From: a virus
Virus record (IMG/VR): IMGVR_UViG_3300043436_000378
Location: 1 to 21,522 of that record
Strand: one strand, 5' to 3'
DNA: 21,522 bases
Shown here: positions 16,158 to 21,522 of the stretch, piece after piece
Layout: each line of letters starts with the position of its first letter
Position numbering within the stretch: the stretch's first letter is position 1
The notes under the pieces: generated by a model
What the model was told of the DNA's origin: nothing
Databases searched by the model: none
What the model saw: only the letters and a program-made list of their open reading frames with translations
Made by a program: the position numbers and the translations under genes

Positions 16158-16186
16158 ACCAATATTATTTTTTTTCGTGTTTATGT

Positions 16187-17338
16187 TTAGAACGCAAAGT
16201 AACTATCGTCGGTGTAATATTCTTGTCTAATGTGAGTAACCGCGTATCTAATCGCATCCATTGCATCGTCAAATAGTTTTATAGGTTCATCCGTGATTAT
16301 GTCACCTACCTTTTTCCATTTGTAGTTATCATATTCCTTCTTAATCTCTTTTGAATCCTCACAAAACACACCAAACGTTTTAATGTTATCAATTCCTTTT
16401 TTAACTACCTTATTCGCATTTTGAACGTCAAACCCTGCGTTGTTCATTTCGGCAATTATTTCGGGACGTGAGTAATCCGCTAATATCGTAACGTGTTTTT
16501 CCACGCCTAACTGATTCATTTTGTCGATTAGGTTCGTAGTAGTTAAATAGCTTTCATAAATTACCTTTTCGATAAAGATATCGTTATCTACCCAATAAAC
16601 CCGAACTAATGCCGTAGGGTGGTTATATCCAAAGTCTAACCCGTAAACGTAATTAACGAATCTCGCGGGGCGATGGTTAATAAAATTCCAATTCGAATAG
16701 ATGTTTGATTTACTGATTGCCTTTTCGCCGAGTGCATAGATTTGATATAACGCCTCATCGGTACGTTTTAAATCCTCTATTTGCTTTTTAATGCTTTCAG
16801 GTAAAAACGGATTATCTTTATAAGTTGACTTAATTAATAACGATTCGTCTTTTGGTAACTCGTAAAGCCAACTTGAACTCTCAGACGGGTTATAATCAAA
16901 TATCAACTTGTTTTCGGTTCTCATATTAAGTTGGGTAAAGTCATCGTAGTAAAGTTCATTCGCTTCATTACACCAAGCTACGTCACGTTTGCGCCCTCGT
17001 ATCTTTTGCTCGTCATCTACGCTAAAGAATTCTACTATTGAACCATTATCAAAAGTATATATGTGTTCCGACTTGTTATGGCGTTCCTGTGAGTAGATTT
17101 CTAATTCTTTAAGTATTTCGAAGAAGTCACGCATCACCGTAGCACGTAACGCGGGAAAAGTCTTTCTAATAATACTAACTACCTTTTGGGGATTCTGTAA
17201 AGCGTAAACGATTAGCAATTGACAAAGCGAATAAGTTTTACTTGACCTACTCCCACCTTCATTAATAACAAAACGCACCCCTTTATTTTGGAGCGCGTTA
17301 AAGTTCTTTTCAAAGATAATAGTAGAATTTAATTCCAT
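16187..17338 (-). CDS. terL: Terminase large subunit
   Basis: A 383-residue DNA-packaging motor of the Terminase_3 type, slightly short for the family. The ATPase domain shows Walker A GGSRSSKT (residues 28-35), the Q/adenine region near 'SIIRKTFPALRATVMRDF', and Walker B 'VAWCNEANE' (120-128) with the catalytic Glu. The 'FDYNPSESSSWLYE' coupling segment is near 147-160. The RNase H-like nuclease has Asp235 (GLDFGYNHPT), Asp288 (LADYSRPE) and the final acidic cluster DDAMDAIRY near 358-366. It cuts concatemers and pumps DNA into the prohead. The start ATG 17338 follows a TAA eight bases upstream, so it is firm. A tail fibre gene follows instead of the portal. Confidence 0.95.
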   Translation of the reverse strand: MELNSTIIFEKNFNALQNKGVRFVINEGGSRSSKTYSLCQLLIVYALQNPQKVVSIIRKTFPALRATVMRDFFEILKELEIYSQERHNKSEHIYTFDNGSIVEFFSVDDEQKIRGRKRDVAWCNEANELYYDDFTQLNMRTENKLIFDYNPSESSSWLYELPKDESLLIKSTYKDNPFLPESIKKQIEDLKRTDEALYQIYALGEKAISKSNIYSNWNFINHRPARFVNYVYGLDFGYNHPTALVRVYWVDNDIFIEKVIYESYLTTTNLIDKMNQLGVEKHVTILADYSRPEIIAEMNNAGFDVQNANKVVKKGIDNIKTFGVFCEDSKEIKKEYDNYKWKKVGDIITDEPIKLFDDAMDAIRYAVTHIRQEYYTDDSYFAF

Positions 17339-17385
17339 TTGCTTACATTTTGCACACTTTGGGAATACTCACCCCATAGATGCAT

Positions 17386-17832
17386 TTACAATTCGTTCGT
17401 ATTTGTGTCACTTGGCTTAATGATATTGACCTTTATTTCGTTTATCGATTCGCCATTCGTAGTAACATCGCTACTATCTTTTATTCCAAGTTTACGTGCA
17501 ATTAAATTAGGGTCAAACAATTTAACCGCTGCTCCTTTAAAGTTATGCGTAAAACAAAACTTTCTTATATACGCGATGATGGGGGCATAATCCGAATATC
17601 TACCTTCTTTATTCTTTGAATAATCTCCTAAGTCATTAATAATTTCATTGTCGGCTAACCATATTTCAAATTCATCAAATGTTACTGGAGTTTCAAGTGG
17701 TGTTTTAACTTGTTTTCCGTCTTTTCCTACGTAGTCTATTCTATACATAGGATTTTCAGCTGAATGTTTTACGTATTGTTTAAATAGTGTAAGTAACTTT
17801 TCAGGTGATTCAATATATTTATGTTTTGCCAT
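17386..17832 (-). CDS. terS: Terminase small subunit
   Basis: A 148-residue DNA-recognition subunit, placed 47 bases before the large subunit. The segment 'FTHNFKGAAVKLFDPNLIAR' followed by 'KLGIKDS' is highly characteristic of P22 gp3-like small terminases of Bacteroidota phages. The N-terminus (IESPEKLLTLFKQYVKHSAE) and 'PVTFDEFEIWLADNEI' form the helical DNA-binding part, and the Lys-rich linker and Asn/Thr tail end it. It selects the packaging site, which may lie within or near this gene, though no site can be pointed to. The leader is ACTAAAACACGAACT before ATG, sharing the word AAACACGAA with other genes. Confidence 0.9.
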   Translation of the reverse strand: MAKHKYIESPEKLLTLFKQYVKHSAENPMYRIDYVGKDGKQVKTPLETPVTFDEFEIWLADNEIINDLGDYSKNKEGRYSDYAPIIAYIRKFCFTHNFKGAAVKLFDPNLIARKLGIKDSSDVTTNGESINEIKVNIIKPSDTNTNEL

Positions 17833-17842
17833 AGTTCGTGTT

Positions 17843-18043
17843 TTAGTTAGGGTTGTATGAATAATCGTTAAATTCTTGTTTTGTAACAGGATGAAATTCT
17901 AAATAGTCTTTATTGTAGTCTATAAAAATACAGTAGTTTATTTCAGCTACGTTCATAATTAACCTCATTGCGTTCCATTCGTGTTTATGTTTGTTTGGAT
18001 TCATAAAGACGATGTAATAATCGCTTTTAAGAATTACACTCAT
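17843..18043 (-). CDS. Small hypothetical protein
   Basis: A 66-residue protein (MSVILKSDYYIVFMNPNKHK...), rich in Asn and Tyr, whose ATG overlaps the stop of the previous gene (ATGA). 'HKHEWNAMRLIMNVAEINY' looks helical, and the end is 'KQEFNDYSYNPN'. It contains the word AAACACGAA within its coding sequence (17978-17986). No domain is recognised. Small genes between a sigma-like gene and terminase are common in these phages and of unknown role. Confidence 0.6.
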   Translation of the reverse strand: MSVILKSDYYIVFMNPNKHKHEWNAMRLIMNVAEINYCIFIDYNKDYLEFHPVTKQEFNDYSYNPN

Positions 18044-18276
18044 TCAGCTTTTTTTCTTCGTCTTTTTGGTTTTTCAGCTTGTTCTTCGGTTGGTTCCTGG
18101 TCGATACCCGTGTAATTGATTGCTTCAGGCTCAAACAAGTATCCAAGTCCGATTGATTGATAGTAATTAAATCGAGTTGGGTCTAATTTGTCAACTTCGA
18201 TTCGCTTTTGCCCTAATACACTATCGTATTTTACAATCACTTTGCCTTTAAATTCGTCTTTAATTTTCATTTTCAA
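18040..18276 (-). CDS. Small hypothetical protein with basic C-terminal tail
   Basis: A 78-residue protein (MKMKIKDEFKGKVIVKYDSV...) ending in a strongly basic 'KPKRRRKKAE' after an acidic Glu stretch. The beginning looks like a small beta-strand domain (GKVIVKYDSVLGQKRIEVDK), then 'NYYQSIGLGYLFEPEAINYT'. Proteins of this outline occur beside terminase genes in Bacteroidota phages, without known role. The start overlaps the previous gene's end by 17 bases; a second ATG at 18270 (Met3) would reduce this to 11. The basic tail might touch DNA or RNA, which is only a suggestion. Confidence 0.65.
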   Translation of the reverse strand: MKMKIKDEFKGKVIVKYDSVLGQKRIEVDKLDPTRFNYYQSIGLGYLFEPEAINYTGIDQEPTEEQAEKPKRRRKKAE

Positions 18277-18853
18277 GTTTTATTCGTTTTAAATCTTCTT
18301 TTATTTCTTTAATCCAATAGTGAGCCGTTGTAAATGGTAGGTCGAAATACTTTCCCATTGCTCGGGCTGTTGTGTATCCTTTATCGTAGTATGCTTCAAA
18401 TATAATTAACTTAATTCTGTCTTTAATCGTGTTTCTGTATATCTCAATACAAGACTTGTATAACTGATATTTGCGCTCCTGCTCTATCTTATATATTAAG
18501 TCGGAATCGTCATTCGTTTCATTCGGCTCGTATTCCAATGCCGTAACTAACTCTTCTTTGTTACTTTGGGATGTATTCCAAATGATTTGTTTTTTGATAG
18601 TGTTTAATAGATAGCTTTTAACTTCGTTTTCCGTGTTTAATTCGGGGTTTAACTTGACTAAGTATAAGTAAGAATTGTTTATTACGACATCCGCGCTTAT
18701 AGTGCTATTCATTCGTACCAAAAAATAGTTAGTGTATTTTCTAATCTCAGCGTAATTCGTGTTTATGTATTTGTCAAGAATTGCTTTCAAACCATTGCAT
18801 AAAATCCTTGAACCATACCCTCCTACGAACATTTGAACAAAAGCATTCGCCAT
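18260..18853 (-). CDS. Sigma-70-like / helix-turn-helix regulator
   Basis: A 197-residue protein with the layout of a small sigma-like factor. Residues about 30-75 (DKYINTNYAEIRKYTNYFLV and 'NNSYLYLVKLNPEL') resemble region 2. A connecting helix 'VKSYLLNTIKKQIIWNTS' follows, and the C-terminal 'YYDKGYTTARAMGKYFDLPF' then 'TTAHYWIKEIKEDL' (about 152-187) is a clear helix-turn-helix like region 4. It could switch transcription to the late genes just downstream. The start is uncertain. ATG 18853 makes an 80-base overlap with the previous gene in another frame, and its first residues would be a frame shadow. TTG 18790 gives a 176-residue version that still keeps the recognisable part. Confidence 0.65.
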   Translation of the reverse strand: MANAFVQMFVGGYGSRILCNGLKAILDKYINTNYAEIRKYTNYFLVRMNSTISADVVINNSYLYLVKLNPELNTENEVKSYLLNTIKKQIIWNTSQSNKEELVTALEYEPNETNDDSDLIYKIEQERKYQLYKSCIEIYRNTIKDRIKLIIFEAYYDKGYTTARAMGKYFDLPFTTAHYWIKEIKEDLKRIKLENEN

Positions 18854-18977
18854 CCTTTTTTCCCGTTTTTAGTTCCTTAATCTTTTTTAACTTATTCAAA
18901 CTAACCTTTGAATACTTAATAACGTCCTGCGAAGCGTTTATTTCGTTTACTACTTCGAGTTCAGCCTGTTCAAACAT
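18774..18977 (-). CDS. Small CFC-motif protein
   Basis: A 67-residue protein. A helical Lys-rich first half (KYSKVSLNKLKKIKELKTGK) precedes a compact end 'ECFCSNVRRRVWFKDFMQWF', a pattern repeated in small proteins of Bacteroidota phages (CFC followed by basic residues and 'KDFY.WY'-like aromatics). Its start lies 28 bases inside the end of the membrane protein gene, and its end overlaps the possible N-terminus of the sigma-like protein. Two cysteines could bind metal or form a disulfide, but only two are present. The function is unknown. I believe the frame is real because of the conserved-looking C-terminus. Confidence 0.6.
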   Translation of the reverse strand: MFEQAELEVVNEINASQDVIKYSKVSLNKLKKIKELKTGKKDGECFCSNVRRRVWFKDFMQWFESNS

Positions 18978-19204
18978 ATATCAATTATAAAAGCAATTAA
19001 CGCACCTAAACAAGCTAATTGAAAACTACCGGTATAAAGTAACGTAGTCCAAAAACTCCAACACTTCCAACAACCTAAAGACGAATGAACGTAATTCGAT
19101 AGGTGAGTAATCTTAATCTGTTTAAATATAAAATCAAAAAGCAGCTGCAAGGGTTCGAAATTAACAAACCACCAAGCAACTGCAACTAAAAATACTAATT
19201 CCAT
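18950..19204 (-). CDS. Small membrane protein
   Basis: An 84-residue very hydrophobic protein (MELVFLVAVAWWFVNFEPL...) with an N-terminal membrane segment (residues 2-16 or so) and one or two more at about 45-78 (SFWTTLLYTGSFQLACLGAL and 'IAFIIDICL'). A 'CWKC' pair lies just before the second segment. Small membrane proteins with this CxxC-then-span plan are frequent in Bacteroidota phage genomes. Their role is unknown; host takeover, superinfection exclusion or lysis timing are possibilities with no direct support. It starts five bases after the stop of the zinc protein and overlaps the next gene by 28 bases. Confidence 0.65.
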   Translation of the reverse strand: MELVFLVAVAWWFVNFEPLQLLFDFIFKQIKITHLSNYVHSSLGCWKCWSFWTTLLYTGSFQLACLGALIAFIIDICLNRLNSK

Positions 19205-19208
19205 AGTC

Positions 19209-19568
19209 TTAAATTTCGACTAAGTTATTTAATTTTTTCTTATAATTAATTAAACGTCCTAACGCCCGTGAGCAAGTGTCTAATCTATCCACGTATTTAT
19301 CAGCTAATTCGTGCAATAATCCTTTCTTTAACTGCATAATAAATCGTGAATGCCCATTCATTCGAATATGCATACCTTCAATCATATCGTTAATCTCTTC
19401 TATACGTTCTTTAACTAATTCAGTGTCTAATTCTTCTCCCGTTCCCGTGCAACTCATACATTCGTAGTCAACTATATCCTGTAAATAAGGAATTTCAGTT
19501 CCGTTGTGTTCTATCGTGATAGTTCCCCATCCGTTACATTCTTGGCAATCTCTTAATAAATCTTTCAT
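19209..19568 (-). CDS. Zinc-binding protein with DnaJ-type CxxCxGxG motifs
   Basis: A 119-residue protein. Cys8 and Cys11 (CQECNGWG) and Cys37 and Cys40 (CMSCTGTG) are two CxxCxGxG motifs like those of the DnaJ cysteine-rich domain, enough for one zinc ion. The rest (about 45-119) is helical, a charged coiled coil with 'ERIEEINDMIEGMHIRMNGH'. It is the first gene behind the clear promoter at 19598-19627, so it leads the middle block. The leader AAAACACGAATT lies right before ATG. Phages often carry such stand-alone zinc proteins. What it binds is unknown. Confidence 0.75.
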   Translation of the reverse strand: MKDLLRDCQECNGWGTITIEHNGTEIPYLQDIVDYECMSCTGTGEELDTELVKERIEEINDMIEGMHIRMNGHSRFIMQLKKGLLHELADKYVDRLDTCSRALGRLINYKKKLNNLVEI

Positions 19569-19597
19569 AATTCGTGTTTTTAATTGTTTAACGTCTA

Positions 19598-19627
19598 CAA
19601 ATATATTAATTAATATAATACAACAAA
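19598..19627 (-). promoter_or_regulatory. Bacteroidota-type promoter for the middle/late block
   Basis: On the minus strand TTTG (19627-19624), then 18 bases, then TATATTTG (19605-19598). This is an exact match to the Bacteroidota housekeeping consensus TTTG/TAnnTTTG, with the expected spacing. The start of transcription would fall about 20 bases before the ATG at 19568. It lies just after the terminator of the upstream block, so expression restarts here. Confidence 0.8.
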
Positions 19628-19628
19628 C

Positions 19629-19660
19629 AAAAAAGCGGAATTTTTTACGTTCCGCCTTAA
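19629..19660 (-). terminator. Intrinsic terminator after the HTH gene
   Basis: On the minus strand AAGGCGGAA pairs with TTCCGCTTT (nine pairs, one G-T), with a CGTAAAAAA loop, and the 3' arm merges into TTTTTT. It begins a few bases past the HTH stop codon at 19662. Its U tract directly precedes the -33 TTTG of the next promoter, so the early block ends where the middle block begins. Confidence 0.88.
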
Positions 19661-19661
19661 A

Positions 19662-19865
19662 TTATTTACTAAAGAACTCACCCAGCTTTTCAATTGACTT
19701 GCTGGATAAAGTGTTTCCGCTCATAAACTTATGTAAGTTAGGTTGTCTTATACCTACTAACTTAGAAAAAGCGTTAAGGCTTAATTCGTGTTTTTGTAGG
19801 TAGTGTTTAACCATTAACCTCGTTAACTCATTTGCTTCGCTTAAAACCTTTGCTTGTTGTTTCAT
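19662..19865 (-). CDS. Cro/XRE-family helix-turn-helix regulator
   Basis: A 67-residue regulator. The helix-turn-helix is seen at about residues 28-62 (LSLNAFSKLVGIRQPNLHKF, then 'MSGNTLSSKSIEKLGEFF'), the normal XRE/Cro arrangement, with the recognition helix around 'RQPNLHKFM'. At 67 residues it has no extra sensing domain. It is the last gene of the early block, with an ATGA overlap to the SSB-like gene and a terminator after it, next to the promoter at 19598-19627. A role in repressing or timing that promoter is plausible from the position. There is no diverging partner gene, so it is not a classical lysogeny switch. Confidence 0.85.
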   Translation of the reverse strand: MKQQAKVLSEANELTRLMVKHYLQKHELSLNAFSKLVGIRQPNLHKFMSGNTLSSKSIEKLGEFFSK

Positions 19866-20110
19866 ATACCATTTAAAAAGTCATCAAACTCCTTGTTTCC
19901 GTACGTTGGTTTACCGCCTGTTGGCTTTGCTTGTTCTTGAACTGGTTTAAAACTTAGGCTTTGAAACTTGCCTTTTTGTCCGTCTTTTATCCAAGCTGAA
20001 ACATAATAATCAACTCCGCCTATTGTAGCTTTTCCTTGATAATGTGGATGCGTTTCCTTTTCTCTTTTGTCGTTAGTAAATAACGCTCCTGAATTGTCTC
20101 TTTTTTCCAT
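19862..20110 (-). CDS. Small single-stranded-DNA-binding-like protein
   Basis: An 82-residue protein of the type 'NSGALFTNDKREKETHPHYQGKA...', where 'GALF.N..K....HP.Y.G' leads into a short beta-strand domain (ATIGGVDYYVSAWIKDGQKG, 'KFQSLSFKP'). A flexible Gln/Pro/Gly linker and the tip 'NKEFDDFLNGI' follow. The acidic, aromatic C-terminal tip resembles the protein-docking tail of SSB proteins. Small phage proteins of this outline are often placed among replication and recombination genes, and here it lies three genes after the exonuclease. ssDNA binding is an inference from fold impression, tail and context; a DUF736-like protein without that role is the alternative. Confidence 0.6.
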   Translation of the reverse strand: MEKRDNSGALFTNDKREKETHPHYQGKATIGGVDYYVSAWIKDGQKGKFQSLSFKPVQEQAKPTGGKPTYGNKEFDDFLNGI

Positions 20111-20122
20111 TTTACTTATTTA

Positions 20123-20455
20123 TTATTTATTAATCCAAATTCCATCTTTACCGCCATTCTTTTTTATTTCGTCTTTTGCGTAATTAATACGGTCTAACGT
20201 CGTGTCTAAGTCATCGGTTATAATCATTCGTGTAAACCCAAACTCATCGCCTATATCCTTTTTAAATAAAGATGCTTCATAATGAAACCACATTGTTTCG
20301 TTTAAAGGTGATGCACCAATATAATAAACTACTTCTTCTTCGCGTTTATATGCTTCGCTTTCTTTTAGCAGCTTATAAATATCGTTTACAAATTGAAAAT
20401 AAGCCTCATTGTTTATAATACCTATAAACTCTTCTTCGTTAATTGTCTTTTCCAT
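20123..20455 (-). CDS. Hypothetical protein
   Basis: A 110-residue acidic protein (MEKTINEEEFIGIINNEAYF...). Helical segments 'FQFVNDIYKLLKESEAYKRE' alternate with short strands 'VVYYIGASPLNETMWFHYEA' and 'FTRMIITDDLDTTLDRI'. No domain or motif is recognised. It is spaced 12 bases from the next gene and 2 bases from the previous one in the early recombination block, so it may act with the exonuclease/annealing pair, but nothing in the sequence shows how. Confidence 0.6.
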   Translation of the reverse strand: MEKTINEEEFIGIINNEAYFQFVNDIYKLLKESEAYKREEEVVYYIGASPLNETMWFHYEASLFKKDIGDEFGFTRMIITDDLDTTLDRINYAKDEIKKNGGKDGIWINK

Positions 20456-20457
20456 TT

Positions 20458-20643
20458 TTACTTTGTTTTAATATATAACCTTTTAAATCTTTCAACTGAA
20501 CAGCAAAACTCTTTTATTGTGTTTGCTTCATCTTGTCTTATTGTTTCATACCAAAGTTTATCTCTTTTAAAGTCTTTGATTTGTACGATTTGCTCTCGGG
20601 TCGTGTTTTTGTAGTAACCCATTACTTTTAAATCTTCATTCAT
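20458..20643 (-). CDS. Small hypothetical protein
   Basis: A 61-residue basic protein (MNEDLKVMGYYKNTTREQIV...), helix-rich, ending in 'SVERFKRLYIKTK', with adjacent cysteines in 'KEFCCSVE'. Its ATG overlaps the exonuclease stop by four bases (ATGA), so it is probably translated with it. Phages commonly carry small genes of unknown function here. I recognise nothing in it. Confidence 0.6.
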   Translation of the reverse strand: MNEDLKVMGYYKNTTREQIVQIKDFKRDKLWYETIRQDEANTIKEFCCSVERFKRLYIKTK

Positions 20644-21311
20644 AGTTCTAAAATTAAATTGTTATAATATTCTCTTGCTAACTCTATTCGTTCTTTAATT
20701 TGTTCTATTACGCTTTCGTCTTTTGCTATTTTAAAGACTTTTAAACGCTTTTCTTTTGGGATGTGGTCAAAGTTATGTTTCTTTTGTACAAAGTCTCTTA
20801 CATCTAAACTTTCATCTATTAGGTTTTGTTTCCAATGTTCACGCCTAACCTCGTCTTCTACTATTTGAAAAGGTGTATTAACAAGGCAGTAACATAAAAG
20901 TGCTTCGGTTTTGCCAGTAAGCCATAAATACCCTTGTAATTGATAATAATAATCTTTGTTTGGAATTTCATCTTCGAAAAAAGGGAAGGTTGTAGCGTCC
21001 CAAGAAGTTTTTACGTCCAAAAGTATTTCATTCGTGTTTACATCGGGTGTTCCCGTTATCCATTCGTTTGTTATGTTTTCTTCATTTTTGTAAATAAACC
21101 CTAAATTCAAAACATCGTTAACGAGTTCAATAGCTTCGTCTTCGCATTCGTTTCCTTTGTCGGTGTACCTACTCCAAAATTCCTTACGGATTCCGTAGGT
21201 GTTTTCGATTGCTAACTCCTGTAAGTAAGTTTTGCAAGTCTTAGATAAAACCTCGCCCTTTGTTTTGGGCGAAGTCATTATTTTACCTAATTGCGATGCT
21301 CGGATTTTCAT
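20640..21311 (-). CDS. PD-(D/E)XK exonuclease (YqaJ/lambda Exo-like recombinase)
   Basis: A 223-residue nuclease of the YqaJ/lambda-exonuclease type. The catalytic set is visible: Glu57 in 'GNECEDEAIEL', Asp90 in 'GTPDV', Asp99-Val-Lys101 ('LLDVKTSW', with Asp in place of the commoner Glu of the ExK pair), and Gln124/Gln126 in 'YYYQLQGYLW'. The N-terminal 'RASQLGKIMTSPK' is the usual start of this family. Such enzymes chew one strand of a double-strand end so that an annealing protein can pair it; that partner is the ERF-like gene immediately upstream, which ends in an ATGA overlap. The length is normal for the phage branch. Confidence 0.85.
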   Translation of the reverse strand: MKIRASQLGKIMTSPKTKGEVLSKTCKTYLQELAIENTYGIRKEFWSRYTDKGNECEDEAIELVNDVLNLGFIYKNEENITNEWITGTPDVNTNEILLDVKTSWDATTFPFFEDEIPNKDYYYQLQGYLWLTGKTEALLCYCLVNTPFQIVEDEVRREHWKQNLIDESLDVRDFVQKKHNFDHIPKEKRLKVFKIAKDESVIEQIKERIELAREYYNNLILEL

Positions 21312-21522
21312 ACTAATAACAATGATTTCTTTTGAACTTCGTTTAAATCAAACTTTGCTTGTAGTTCTTCGGCTGTAAATTCACCGTTACGGATAGCTTC
21401 TACTGCTTTTAAGAATCGTTCACCTTGTATTGTAGGCTTTTTTACTACATTAGTTGTTTTAACGCTTGAGCCATCAGTGTCTTTATCGGTAACTATTCCT
21501 AAAATAGCGCTTAAAGCATATC
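21308..21522 (-). CDS. ERF-like single-strand annealing protein, C-terminal part
   Basis: The last 70 codons of a gene that runs off the right edge. The visible start 'YALSAILGIVTDKDTDGS' matches the end of the ERF-family core, where '.YAL...LGI...DD(D)G' is conserved. The remainder is a linker and the C-terminal helices 'GERFLKAVEAIRNGEFTAEE' and 'LQAKFDLNEVQKKSLLLV', a common small tail domain of such proteins. ERF proteins bind and anneal single-stranded DNA in phage recombination. The stop TGA overlaps the exonuclease ATG (ATGA), which makes the pair a two-component exonuclease/annealing unit. A RecT-type protein is the main alternative, as the N-terminus is missing. Confidence 0.75.
   Translation of the reverse strand, partial: YALSAILGIVTDKDTDGSSVKTTNVVKKPTIQGERFLKAVEAIRNGEFTAEELQAKFDLNEVQKKSLLLV

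Noticed and set aside
17339-17385. Hairpin or cos-like site between the terminase genes
   Set aside because: Only a 3-base GGG/CCC pairing and no repeat or T tract. It is too weak to call a terminator or packaging site.
19662-19865. Lysogeny repressor / genetic switch
   Set aside because: The HTH protein is very short, has no diverging partner and no integrase is present in the window. It may be only a timing regulator.
1-21522. CRISPR array, tRNA, insertion sequence or attachment site
   Set aside because: No regularly spaced repeats, cloverleaf-like segments, transposase or terminal repeats were seen when reading both strands.

Overview
The window looks like about 21.5 kb of a tailed double-stranded DNA phage, either free or as a prophage interior, that infects a Bacteroidota host, most likely a flavobacterium. 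The evidence is the AT-rich DNA, the absence of Shine-Dalgarno sequences with A/T-rich leaders before start codons, one full match to the Bacteroidota promoter (TTTG, 18 bases, TATATTTG), and a complete set of siphovirus structural genes of the type seen in flavobacterial phages. No host gene, integrase, attachment site, tRNA, CRISPR array or reverse transcriptase is visible, so lysogeny cannot be judged.

Transcription runs leftwards (minus strand) through almost the whole window. The right end (21522 to about 19660) is an early recombination block. It holds the end of an ERF-like single-strand annealing protein, a PD-(D/E)XK exonuclease, three small proteins (one SSB-like) and a Cro/XRE-type helix-turn-helix protein, closed by an intrinsic terminator. 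The next promoter overlaps the end of that terminator and starts a middle block (19568 to about 17843): a four-cysteine zinc protein, a small membrane protein, a CFC-motif protein, a sigma/HTH-like protein and two small unknowns. The packaging genes follow (small then large terminase).

The virion genes come in an unusual order. Read in the direction of transcription they are tail fibre, fibre or lectin genes, baseplate, tape measure, and two tail-completion/neck genes. Then comes a two-gene cassette on the opposite strand (5025-6261), and after it protease/scaffold, major capsid, tail tube, a small unknown, portal, head-tail connector and a possible holin. This is close to a mirror image of the usual lambda/HK97 order, with the head genes last.

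Three places deserve attention. (1) The inverted cassette encodes two overlapping proteins that look like diverged copies of each other and sit where tail assembly chaperones would be expected. Its last stop codon shares bases with the stop of the facing gene. (2) The protease/scaffold gene contains an internal start preceded by a near copy of the protease-capsid gene boundary, as if a stop codon was lost and two genes fused. (3) The capsid and tail-tube genes are each followed by a strong intrinsic terminator inside the late operon. A CpG-poor receptor-binding cassette and an over-represented AAACACGAA word are also described.
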